Shown here: one piece after another, positions 1-8,130 of the stretch | Layout: each line of letters starts with the position of its first letter | Position numbering within the stretch: position 1 is the stretch's first letter | NCBI GenBank assembly: GCA_015709495.1 | Contig: CP054189.1 | Coordinates: forward strand, 2,604,001 to 2,668,000 | Origin: Chthonomonadaceae bacterium | Lineage (GTDB): Bacteria > Armatimonadota > Fimbriimonadia > Fimbriimonadales > Fimbriimonadaceae | DNA: 64,000 bases | Direction: 5' to 3' | Translations under genes and position numbers: made by a program | Notes under the pieces: generated by a model | Database searches by the model: none | What the model was told of the DNA's origin: nothing | Seen by the model: the letters and a program-made list of their open reading frames with translations, nothing else

Positions 1-492
<492 letters not shown>

Positions 493-600
493 TTAGTTTA
501 GTGGAGGCAAGTCATTTGAGCCTCATACACTCACATTGTTTGAACTACGTCTATTTTACATCATTGGTTTCGGCGATGGGACGTTGGAGGGGCCTACGGC

Positions 601-1068
601 TCAGGCTCCCGCGACGTAGAGGGCATCGTACTCTTCCGCTTGCTCGACGAGTCCCTGCTCCGCCGGGCTGAAGATAATCGACTCCCAGAACTGATGAAAC
701 TCGTCGTCATCGCGAACGATATGGTCGTAACTCTCGCGGTAAAAGGGCGGAAAGCGCTCGCCGGACTTCTTGAGGATCGCCTTCCCCGCCTTACTCTTTG
801 CCTTCTCCACGACGTCGCTGAGTTCGGCCTGCTTCCCTCCGGACCCTTTCGGCACCCGGACAAGAAGCTCGGTCTTTTCGGGCAGCACGCAGAGGCAGTC
901 CAGATTCCACCTCTTGCCTTCGGGTTGAAGCAGGCAAGCGAACAGTACATGGACTTCAGGGGGCGTGAGGGGCCGCGAGTGTCGGAACGTCACAAAGTAG
1001 GTGACCCCGTCCGCGCGCCAGTGGGGCAGTCGCGCCCTCCATACGTGGAAATTGTCCCATCGCGCCAT
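601..1068 (-). CDS. Degenerate REP-associated transposase-like (Y1 family) protein
   Basis: 155 aa with the overall pattern of the Y1/RAYT transposase family, which nicks single-stranded palindromic DNA. It has the early block around YFVTFRHSRPL, a central LDCLCVLPE strand, and a late block FYRESYDHIVRDDDEF followed by a segment aligning with the usual YI-NP region. Family members normally carry MPNHVHLL (the HUH metal site) where this protein reads LPEKTELL, so both catalytic histidines are missing. The Tyr of the RESYDHIVR block remains. It begins 5 bases after the P-II stop and probably belongs to the hslV-P-II transcript. I infer a domesticated, non-nicking DNA- or RNA-binding protein rather than an active transposase. 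The family call is by pattern only. Confidence 0.75.
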   Translation of the reverse strand: MARWDNFHVWRARLPHWRADGVTYFVTFRHSRPLTPPEVHVLFACLLQPEGKRWNLDCLCVLPEKTELLVRVPKGSGGKQAELSDVVEKAKSKAGKAILKKSGERFPPFYRESYDHIVRDDDEFHQFWESIIFSPAEQGLVEQAEEYDALYVAGA

Positions 1069-1073
1069 TTACG

Positions 1074-1415
1074 TCACTGCAAGGCCGCGTCGCCGGACTC
1101 TCCGGTTCGAATTCGGATCGCGTCGAGAACTTCGGAGACGAAGATTTTGCCGTCGCCGATTTCCCCCGTATGACAAGCGGAGACGATCGCCTGAATCGCG
1201 GTTTCGCAGTCCTCGTCACGAACGACCGTCACGATCTTACTCTTGGGAAGCAGGTTCATCGCATAGGTGCTGCCTTGGTATCGGTCGGTACGGCCAAACT
1301 GCCTGCCGTACCCTCGAACCTGTTCGACGGTCAGCCCGAAAATCCCTTCTGCCTCGAGGGCCTCCTTAACCGCTTCCAGACTGCTGACCCGGACGACGGC
1401 CTCAATTCGCTTCAT
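1074..1415 (-). CDS. glnB: Nitrogen regulatory protein P-II family
   Basis: 113 aa, the normal length for a P-II trimer subunit, the cytoplasmic sensor of 2-oxoglutarate, ATP/ADP and glutamine. It begins MKRIEAVVR and carries the T-loop with Tyr51 (the usual uridylylation position), the LLPKSKI B-strand, and the C-terminal signature TGEIGDGKIFV followed by RIRTGE. The T-loop reads YQGSTY instead of the usual YRGAEY, so modification by GlnD is uncertain. The ATG at 1415-1413 lies inside the 3' end of hslV (14-base overlap), so the two are translationally coupled. No amtB or glnA is adjacent, so its target cannot be inferred from context. glnB versus glnK cannot be settled; the symbol is a family label. 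Confidence 0.93.
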   Translation of the reverse strand: MKRIEAVVRVSSLEAVKEALEAEGIFGLTVEQVRGYGRQFGRTDRYQGSTYAMNLLPKSKIVTVVRDEDCETAIQAIVSACHTGEIGDGKIFVSEVLDAIRIRTGESGDAALQ

Positions 1416-1950
1416 CGGCCCCCAAAGTCTCGATGTTGATTTGGTCGTTGGTGTAGACGCAGATTTCTGAAGCAATTTGGAGCGACTGTTCGGCGATCTG
1501 CGTTGCGGATAGGTCTGTGTGCTTGAGCAATGCCCTCGCCGCCGCAAGCGCGAAGGCTCCCCCAGATCCGATTCCCGCCACCCCATCGTCAGGCTCTATG
1601 ACGTTTCCGTCGCCGCTGATGACGAGCAGAGCTTCTGCGTCCGCTGCGATCATGAGAGCGTTGAGATGTCTCAGGACCTTGTCGGTCCGCCAGTCCTTGG
1701 CGAATTCGATGGCGGCTCGTTTGAGGTTGCCGTTGAACGCGTCGAGCTTGGTTTCGAACCGATCCTGAAGGGCTTGGGCGTCCGCCACCGCTCCCGCAAA
1801 CCCGCAAAGGACCTTTCCTCCTGCGAGCCTCCGCACCTTCTTGGCCGTGTGCTTCAAGATCGTCGCATCGCCCATCGTCACTTGCCCATCGGCGGCGACG
1901 GCCACGCACCCGCCCTTGAGGACCCCCACCACCGTTGTGCTTCGAGTCAT
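1402..1950 (-). CDS. hslV: ATP-dependent protease proteolytic subunit HslV
   Basis: 182 aa threonine protease of the HslUV (ClpQY) complex, a bacterial proteasome relative. After MTRS comes TTVVGV, so the nucleophile is Thr5 or Thr6 after removal of a short leader, like Bacillus ClpQ rather than E. coli HslV. Also visible are ADGQVTMGD, KKVRRL, the GFAGAVADA block, AIEFAKDWRTDK, the IGSGGAFALAAARAL helix and the EICVYTND end. The ATPase partner HslU is not next to it in this window. The start has no Shine-Dalgarno, but a TACAAT box lies six bases upstream (1957-1962), suggesting a leaderless transcript. It heads the hslV / P-II / transposase-like group and is divergent from the sensor kinase. 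Confidence 0.96.
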   Translation of the reverse strand: MTRSTTVVGVLKGGCVAVAADGQVTMGDATILKHTAKKVRRLAGGKVLCGFAGAVADAQALQDRFETKLDAFNGNLKRAAIEFAKDWRTDKVLRHLNALMIAADAEALLVISGDGNVIEPDDGVAGIGSGGAFALAAARALLKHTDLSATQIAEQSLQIASEICVYTNDQINIETLGADEAN

Positions 1951-2027
1951 GAGCGGATTGTACTTGACGGGCCGCCCGACGCCCCGGACGTTCGTATTCG
2001 GGCTCCGCTACGTCTTACTGATAGTTG

Positions 2028-3320
2028 ATGAACCAAGGCTCCCTCTGGACGAACATCGTTTGCTTCGGTGGCGCTGTGTTGCTCGGCGCAACCGGCGTCT
2101 ATTTGTGGTTCGTGCCGGGAGTCCCGGTCTCGACGCGGCTGCTCGTGCTCTCCTTCGCCTTGCTGTTGGCTTTGGTGGGGGGCAAGGCGCAATCCCTCAT
2201 CGGAGTCCAGTTGAAGAGGTCGAAGCGAGCGGAAGACCGCTCTGAGAGATTTCTTTCTCAACTGCAAGTCCAGCGAAATGCCATCAACGCGTTTGCAGAC
2301 GGCCTCGAAAACGGGGTCATCGTGTGCGACACCAAGGGGACAATCGTTTTTGCGAACAAGGCTGCGAGGGAGATGTTCGGCTACGATTCCGTCAGGGGGC
2401 GCTCGGTGATCGCGGTCACGCTCTCCTACGACCTCGAACAGCTGGTTTTGTCGGCGGGTCAGGGCGAGGAGACCCGGACATGCGAAGTGTCGCTCAGTTA
2501 CCCCGAATCGCGCGTGTGCTTGGCCGAAGCGTGGCCCGATCCTCAAGGCGGGAGGGTGTTCTTGACCCTTTACGACATGACCGCGCTTCGTAGGCTGGAG
2601 CGGATTCGAAAAGACTTCGTCGCCAACGTTTCGCACGAGCTCCGTACGCCTCTCTCGTCGATCCGGGCGATGGCCGAGATCCTCCAAACCGACGACACTC
2701 TCGACCCTCCCAAGCGATTCGAATACCTCGAGCGGATCATCGCCGAGGTCGACCGGCTCTCTCAACTCACCTCCGACCTGCTCGTGCTTTCCTCCGCCGA
2801 ATCCAACCCCGTCCGGCAGCAGGCCTGCGACTTCAGCGCTCTGACGCAAGCCGTGCTGCAGCAGCTTGAGGCCAAAGCGAAAAAGAAGGGACTGAAGCTC
2901 ACTCTGAAGTCGCCCAAGCGGCTCGACATCGAAGCCAACCCGGCGCAGATTTCCCAGGTTGCGATCAACCTGATCGACAACGCCATCAACTACACGAATG
3001 AAGGCGAGGTGAGCGTGGAGGTTCGCCAAGAAGGGGAGAACGCGGTCCTCGAAGTCAGCGATACAGGCATTGGCATCCCCAGCGAGCAACTCCCGCGGGT
3101 GTTCGAGCGGTTCTATCGGGTCGATCCGGGCAGGTCGCGGGCTACAGGGGGGACGGGCCTTGGCCTTTCGATCGTCCGTCACATCGTCGAAGCCCACGGC
3201 GGGTATTGCGAGGTCGAGAGCACCCTAGGCAAGGGTTCCACGTTCCGGGCGATCCTGCCGGTTCGAGCCGAAGGCCCATCACCTCCACCGACCACGCAGG
3301 CCGACCTCAAAAAGAAGTAG
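2028..3320 (+). CDS. PhoR-like membrane sensor histidine kinase with PAS domain
   Basis: About 430 aa. Two transmembrane segments (roughly residues 8-29 and 36-56) separated by only a few residues leave almost no periplasmic sensor, so sensing is probably cytoplasmic or membrane-based. A PAS domain follows (about 84-185, NAINAFADGLENGVIV). The HisKA phosphoacceptor is SHELRTP with His203, and the HATPase boxes are NLIDNAINYT (N), DTGIGI (G1), FERFYRVD (F) and GGTGLGLS (G2). This is the layout of PhoR-type kinases. No response regulator is adjacent, so it is an orphan here and the PhoR assignment is by architecture only. TTG at 2025 is an alternative start; I chose the ATG at 2028. No clear Shine-Dalgarno. 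Confidence 0.9.
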   Translation: MNQGSLWTNIVCFGGAVLLGATGVYLWFVPGVPVSTRLLVLSFALLLALVGGKAQSLIGVQLKRSKRAEDRSERFLSQLQVQRNAINAFADGLENGVIVCDTKGTIVFANKAAREMFGYDSVRGRSVIAVTLSYDLEQLVLSAGQGEETRTCEVSLSYPESRVCLAEAWPDPQGGRVFLTLYDMTALRRLERIRKDFVANVSHELRTPLSSIRAMAEILQTDDTLDPPKRFEYLERIIAEVDRLSQLTSDLLVLSSAESNPVRQQACDFSALTQAVLQQLEAKAKKKGLKLTLKSPKRLDIEANPAQISQVAINLIDNAINYTNEGEVSVEVRQEGENAVLEVSDTGIGIPSEQLPRVFERFYRVDPGRSRATGGTGLGLSIVRHIVEAHGGYCEVESTLGKGSTFRAILPVRAEGPSPPPTTQADLKKK

Positions 3321-3387
3321 CCGCCACCCCCTCATCGAACGAGGGGCCGGCGGCTCTTCCGACGGTTGACGACGGAACGGAGTCCGC

Positions 3388-4032
3388 TTATTTCTTCTTG
3401 CGCCGGGCCATGAAGGCGAGCCCAAGGCCGAGAGCGGCCATTGTGGCAGGCTCAGGAACGCCGCACAAGGTGTCGATCACCACTTGATCGAGGTAGATCG
3501 GATCAGAAGTTCGATTGTCGAAGTGCACGTTCTCGAAGTCAGGACACCCGTCGAGCATGAACGTAGCAACCGAGTTGTACCAACCGCCGCCGATCCCTTC
3601 CGTCGTGATCTGGGCGGGGCTGTGATCGCTATTGAACGCCTCGACGATCGTGTCGGCCGCTGCCGACCACCACGTGAACTGAACTCGGATTTCCTTGTCG
3701 TGCCCAGAATCGTCGTAGTTGGGAATCCGGAAGGTCGTGCGGCTGCCCGGAGGCAGGCAAATAACGCCCGTCATTCCCTCGAACGTGGGGAGCCATTCGT
3801 AGGCGCCTGGGAGCAGAAGCGGGGGCGCGGTTAGCCCAGGGTTCTGCTGCCAGCCGCCATCCGGCAGGTAGGGTTGCCCAGGTGTTGGGGGCTGCCCAAA
3901 CTGCCAATGCTGGTAGGTGGTTCCGGGTTGCCCACGCCAAGGCGGAGGGTGGTCGTCGTGAGCAAAGACGCTCGAAGCAACTGCCGAAAGCGCTGCCACA
4001 CAGATGAGGTTCCTAAGGAACGGGGTTCGCAT
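3388..4032 (-). CDS. PEP-CTERM-anchored secreted protein, function unknown
   Basis: 214 aa. It has an N-terminal Sec signal peptide (about residues 1-24, cut near VFA-HDD) and, at the C-terminus, the sorting signal VPEPATMAALGLGLAF followed by MARRKKK: PEP motif, hydrophobic helix, basic tail. This is a PEP-CTERM protein expected to be processed by an exosortase and exported to the envelope or matrix of a diderm cell. The mature part is rich in Pro, Gly and Trp, has a few cysteines, and matches no domain I recognise. The start has an excellent Shine-Dalgarno (AAAGGAGGT, 8 bases before the ATG), one of the strongest in the window. No exosortase gene is visible here. Confidence 0.88.
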   Translation of the reverse strand: MRTPFLRNLICVAALSAVASSVFAHDDHPPPWRGQPGTTYQHWQFGQPPTPGQPYLPDGGWQQNPGLTAPPLLLPGAYEWLPTFEGMTGVICLPPGSRTTFRIPNYDDSGHDKEIRVQFTWWSAAADTIVEAFNSDHSPAQITTEGIGGGWYNSVATFMLDGCPDFENVHFDNRTSDPIYLDQVVIDTLCGVPEPATMAALGLGLAFMARRKKK

Positions 4033-4177
4033 GGTCGATAGACCTCCTTTCGTGCGTTAGCTTTGACTCCGCGGAAAGACCATGGCGGCCCTTAGGCGTA
4101 TCGCAACTACTAGGGAATTGTTAGTTGGGGCGGCTTTTGTGACGAAATCCCTTGTTCGTGTACCCTCTTGTCAGCGA

Positions 4178-5677
4178 TTATCCGTCCCACCCGCCCCGAA
4201 ACGCCGCTCGCGCCTTCGGGCCTTCGTTCCCGGACCGATCGACGCTCGAAACCAAGACGGTGTGCAGCGCCTGGCCCCCCGAGGTCTTCGGGCGCTGGAA
4301 CTCGCGAACCTGGCTGGAGATCACTTCGTGCTGCCAGGCGTCTCCGTACCTGGTGTAGATCGCGAACCGGGTCGGTTGCTCGCCTCGATTCGGCGCGATG
4401 TGAAACACGATGTTCGCGCTTTCTTCCGTAAACCGAACCACCGGCGCAGGTGGCGGAGTGGCATCGAGCCAAGGCGTCGCCGGGGGAAGAGTCGGGTACG
4501 AATACATCCCCGCGGCCAAAGTCGTGCGAATGCCGAGCCGGTCGTACTTGAACGGCTTGATGCTGTAATGAACGTTTCCGGTCGCGCCCGCAGTGTCTCG
4601 CGTGATTTGAATCTGGTCGAGAATCTCCTGCACGGGCCACGAGGAGGACGTTCCATCGACCTTGCTTGCGAAGTTCGACGGCCAGATGTGGCGGCCTTGG
4701 GTGTTTTGGGCGACCCACCAAGAAAGCAGAGCCGGATAGCTTTGGTTCGGCGCGCTGATCTTCCAATAAAGTTGGGGGCTGAAGTAATCGATCCAGCCGT
4801 TCTGGAGCCACTTCTTGCTGTCGGCGTAGATGCTCGCGTAGGCATCGAGCCCTTGCACTCCAGGCGGGTTGTTCGGGCGCCAAATCCCGAACGGGGCGAT
4901 CCCGAATTTCACGTCGGACTTGAGGGCTCGGATGGCCGCGTAGCATCTTTGAACGAAGCGATTGACGTTGTCGCGCCTCCAATCTCCGAGCGACAGCGTT
5001 CCCCCATTGTTCTGATAGGCCTGGTAGCTGGTTCCGTCCGGGAACGGCACGCCAGAAACTGGATAGGGATAGAAGTAGTCGTCGAAGACGATGCCATCGA
5101 CGTCATAGCGGCCCACGATGTCGGCCACCGCAGCCAAGGTGTAATCGGGCGTATCGGGCTCGCCCGGGTCGAGCCACTTATAGACGTCGTAGGTTCGCAC
5201 GATGTGGGGGTGCGTGACGCTCACGTGGTTCGGCGCGATGGGAGAGCTTCCCGTCGAATGCCGCGCTCGGTAGGGGTTGAGCCAAGCGTGAATCTCGATG
5301 CCGCGTTTGTGCCCCTCGTCTATCCAGAACTCCAATGGATCGTAATAGGGGTAGGGTGCCCGCCCCATGAGGCCCGTCAGGTACTCCGACCAAGGCTCTT
5401 GGGAACTGGCATAGAGCGCGTCGCAAGCCGGTCGGAACTGCACGAACAGCGCGTTGAGTTTGAGTTGGCGAGCCACTTCCAGAATCTGAATCGCCTCCGC
5501 CTGCTGTTGAGGCGAGCTTAGGTAGCGGCTCGTGGGCCAGTCGATGTTGGCGACGGTCGCCACCCAGGCGGCCCGGAACTCCCTCGGAATCGGGGGAGGC
5601 ACGTCGGCCGATTGGGCGGCGCCCATCAGCGGACAGCAGATCGCGATCCCAACGGCGATGAATGACTTGCCTTGCAT
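4178..5677 (-). CDS. GHL10 (DUF187) glycoside-hydrolase-like exported protein, copy A
   Basis: About 499 aa with a signal peptide (to about residue 24, cut near GAAQ-S). The GHL10 TIM-barrel domain follows: REFRAAWVATVANIDWPT, then LNALFVQFRPACDALY, PWSEYLTG, HAWLNPYRA, WLDPG and the acidic pair VDGIVFDDYFYPYP. A Fn3-like C-terminal region (TPPPAPVVRFTEESA to VSSVDRSGNEG) completes it. The family is thought to act on extracellular polysaccharide or peptidoglycan-linked glycans; the substrate is unknown. It is the downstream member of a tandem pair with the gene at 5690-7174. A GTG at 5683 is an alternative start, with AAAGGAG 10 bases ahead; the ATG used here is six bases further in. Confidence 0.88.
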   Translation of the reverse strand: MQGKSFIAVGIAICCPLMGAAQSADVPPPIPREFRAAWVATVANIDWPTSRYLSSPQQQAEAIQILEVARQLKLNALFVQFRPACDALYASSQEPWSEYLTGLMGRAPYPYYDPLEFWIDEGHKRGIEIHAWLNPYRARHSTGSSPIAPNHVSVTHPHIVRTYDVYKWLDPGEPDTPDYTLAAVADIVGRYDVDGIVFDDYFYPYPVSGVPFPDGTSYQAYQNNGGTLSLGDWRRDNVNRFVQRCYAAIRALKSDVKFGIAPFGIWRPNNPPGVQGLDAYASIYADSKKWLQNGWIDYFSPQLYWKISAPNQSYPALLSWWVAQNTQGRHIWPSNFASKVDGTSSSWPVQEILDQIQITRDTAGATGNVHYSIKPFKYDRLGIRTTLAAGMYSYPTLPPATPWLDATPPPAPVVRFTEESANIVFHIAPNRGEQPTRFAIYTRYGDAWQHEVISSQVREFQRPKTSGGQALHTVLVSSVDRSGNEGPKARAAFRGGWDG

Positions 5678-5689
5678 CCTCACTTCCCT

Positions 5690-7174
5690 TTAGCTCCTTT
5701 CAACCGGGCTTTCGTTCCCGGCTCGATCGACCGCGCTCACCGCCACCGTGCCGATGTCCCATCCTGCCGACGCCAACGCTCGCAAGTCGAACTCGGTGGA
5801 TTCGCTGAAGGGAATCACCTTCGCCGCTTGGAGCACGCCCGCCTTTCGGGCGTAGAGCACCCACCACTTGAGGTCCTCGTTCCGGCCCGAACCTGGGCGG
5901 ACCTTCAGCGCGTTGCCCTGCCGGGTCACATTGGGCGCGGCAGGCGGGACCCGATCGATCCAAGGGCTTGCGGGCGGGAGAGCCAGTTCCGAGTAAAGTC
6001 CCTTCGCCAGCCGATCAGCGAGCCCTCGCGCGTTCCGCGAAAGCGCCTTCATGCTGAAGTGAACGTTGCCTGTAGCCCCTTTCTGGGCCCGAGTCGCCTT
6101 AATCTGCCTCTCGATTTCGTCGTCCTTCCAGTTGTTGTTCGATTCCAGCAGCCGACTGGTGAAGTTCCCCGGCCACAGGTGGATGTTCTTGACGTTTTGT
6201 ACCGACCACCAGGAGAGCAGCTTGGTGTAGCTCTGGGGCGCTTGTTCGATCGGCCAATACAGTTGCGGCGTCAGGTAATCGCACCAACCCTCTTGGAACC
6301 ACTTGAGGCAGTCCGCATAGAGTTGGGCGTATTGGTCGATTCCTGCTTGAATCCCTGGTGGGTGTCCCGGCCGGTAGATGCCAAACGGACTGATCCCGAA
6401 CTTGACCCAAGGCTTCAACTTGTTCTTCTCCATGAAGACCTTCTGAATGAACGTGTCGACGGACCAGCGCCGCCAGTCGTCGCGACCCAGCTTGCCGCCC
6501 CCCGAACGGTACTTCGCGTAGCTCTTGTCGTCGGGAAACGGGACCTCCTTCCCTGAAGCGTCCCGCACCGGATAGGGATAGAAGTAGTCGTCGATGTGAA
6601 TGCCGTCGAGGTCGTAGCGCCGCACCACGTCGAGAAAGACGTCGAGCGATCGCTGGGCGGCGGCAGGGTGTCCTGGGTCGAGCCAGAGGTACGTGCCGTA
6701 CGTCGCTACCGCGTCAGGATGGGTGTTGGCGATGTGGGTCTTGGCGAGAGGACCCTTTTGCGCCGGATGCTTCGCTCGGTAGGGGTTGAACCATGCGTGG
6801 AGTTCGATCCCGCGCGCATGGGCCTCTTTGATGGCGAATTCGAGCGGGTCATAGAACGGTTCGGGCGCCTTCCCCTGCGCTCCCGTGAGGTACTCCGACC
6901 AGGGTTCGAGCTTCGAATCGTACAAGGCATCGCAACTCGGCCGCACCTGAAAGATCACGGCGTTGAGCTTGAGCCTATGAGCGGAATCGAGCAGCGCACG
7001 AAGCTCGGCCTTTTGCGATGCCACGGTCAGGTCACGGCGGGTGGGCCAGTCGATGTTGTCCACCGTCGCGATCCATGCGGCGCGAAACTCCCGCTGAATC
7101 CGCTGAACGCTCTGAGGGGTCTCCATCGTCGGGCCGGAAATCACCAAGTGAACCGCAAGAATACTGGCGAACAT
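5690..7174 (-). CDS. GHL10 (DUF187) glycoside-hydrolase-like exported protein, copy B
   Basis: 494 aa, a close paralogue of copy A. It shares REFRAAWIATVDNIDWPT, FQVRPSCDALYDS, EPWSEYLTG, HAWFNPYRA, WLDPGHP and DGIHIDDYFYPYP, plus a Fn3-like tail ending VSAVDRAGNE. The N-terminal MFASILAVHLVISG is a short hydrophobic signal. Copy B lacks some loops of copy A and has a different central insert (LGRDDWRRWSVDTFIQKV). Start choice: ATG at 7174-7172 with a TACACT box six bases upstream (7181-7186), consistent with a leaderless mRNA. The gap to copy A is only 6-12 bases, so the two are co-transcribed. Probable extracytoplasmic glycan hydrolase; substrate not inferable. Confidence 0.88.
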   Translation of the reverse strand: MFASILAVHLVISGPTMETPQSVQRIQREFRAAWIATVDNIDWPTRRDLTVASQKAELRALLDSAHRLKLNAVIFQVRPSCDALYDSKLEPWSEYLTGAQGKAPEPFYDPLEFAIKEAHARGIELHAWFNPYRAKHPAQKGPLAKTHIANTHPDAVATYGTYLWLDPGHPAAAQRSLDVFLDVVRRYDLDGIHIDDYFYPYPVRDASGKEVPFPDDKSYAKYRSGGGKLGRDDWRRWSVDTFIQKVFMEKNKLKPWVKFGISPFGIYRPGHPPGIQAGIDQYAQLYADCLKWFQEGWCDYLTPQLYWPIEQAPQSYTKLLSWWSVQNVKNIHLWPGNFTSRLLESNNNWKDDEIERQIKATRAQKGATGNVHFSMKALSRNARGLADRLAKGLYSELALPPASPWIDRVPPAAPNVTRQGNALKVRPGSGRNEDLKWWVLYARKAGVLQAAKVIPFSESTEFDLRALASAGWDIGTVAVSAVDRAGNESPVERS

Positions 7175-7232
7175 CCTCTTAGTGTACTAAAAGTCCAGGC
7201 TCAAGGGAAGGCGTTGGGTACCCTCTTGAGCC

Positions 7233-7748
7233 GTGCCACGAGCCACTCAGGTCGAAATGGGCCTCCTGGAGCTTGCGCGAGTCACCACGCCGATGGGGCT
7301 GGTGGTCGACCGGATCGTCATCGACGGGCGGGAACTCAGCGTTGAGTCCGAGCCGTTCGCGGTCGCATCTCGGGGGCCCCTCGAAGCTGAGGTCGTTCTC
7401 GCGCCCGAAGACGTTTCGGCGTTTGTCGGGGCCAAAGCGCCCCCCCAAGTCAAGAAGATCGAGCTTGAGTTCCTCGAAGGCGCGATTCGGGCGATCGTAA
7501 CCGTGAAGGTGATCTTTGATATCTCCGCTTCGGCTACGCTCGGTCTTCGCATCGCCGAAAACCGGCTGGAAGTCTATGGAATCGACGATTCGCAAGTGCC
7601 CGCGCCAGCCCGCCCGATGCTCCACAACCAACTGGCCTCGATGAACCCGCTTTTCGATCCCTCCTCCCTTCCGTTCGAGGTGCGGCTCACTTCGGTCGCG
7701 ATCTCCGCCGAAGGCGTCCGCCTGCGAGGCCAAGCGTCCCTGCCCTGA
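7233..7748 (+). CDS. DUF2993 family protein
   Basis: 171 aa reading from GTG at 7233; an in-frame ATG at 7257 would give 163 aa. The two-part beta-rich pattern fits DUF2993, a lipid-binding-tube-like family that includes LmeA. Examples are the segment VVDRIVIDGREL, then LEAEVVLAPEDVSAFV, IELEFLEGAIRAIVTVKVI, LGLRIAENRLEVYGID and a final LPFEVRLTSVAISAEGVRLRG. No signal peptide is apparent, unusual for the secreted members, so the location is unclear. It lies just before tRNA-Leu on the same strand. The family call is by recognition of the overall pattern and is moderately sure. Confidence 0.65.
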   Translation: MPRATQVEMGLLELARVTTPMGLVVDRIVIDGRELSVESEPFAVASRGPLEAEVVLAPEDVSAFVGAKAPPQVKKIELEFLEGAIRAIVTVKVIFDISASATLGLRIAENRLEVYGIDDSQVPAPARPMLHNQLASMNPLFDPSSLPFEVRLTSVAISAEGVRLRGQASLP

Positions 7749-7785
7749 CGCGCGGCCAGCGGTACACTCACTCCCTCGAAGCGCC

Positions 7786-7870
<85 letters not shown>

Positions 7871-7898
7871 CGCCCGGCCTCTCCGTTTCGGACGGGCG
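7871..7898 (+). terminator. Hairpin directly after tRNA-Leu
   Basis: Immediately after the encoded CCA, CGCCCG (7871-7876) pairs with CGGGCG (7893-7898), with an inner TCCG/CGGA stem. This is a likely processing or termination hairpin, although no T-run follows. The rest of 7899-8130 contains no supportable gene. Confidence 0.45.
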
Positions 7899-8130
7899 AT
7901 GCACCGAGCCTTCCCATCCCTCGATCCCCTTCGTGTCCCGTGTCGGGCTCGCAGTACAGACCCGGCCACGCAGCCGCTCTTCCTTGGTCAGCCCGGTCGA
8001 GAAATGGGAACCACTCAAATGCTAAGCAGCTTCCGCACGAAACCCGGTAGCTTTGACTGCTTCTTCTCGTGGTCGCTCCTCACGCGCAGGGGGGCGATGC
8101 GATTCGCGGAGCGAAGGACGGGCAGTTCCG

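Noticed and set aside
4082-5521. A 479-codon plus-strand frame opposite GHL10 copy A
   Set aside because: Arg/Val-rich antisense shadow of a strongly motif-bearing minus-strand gene.
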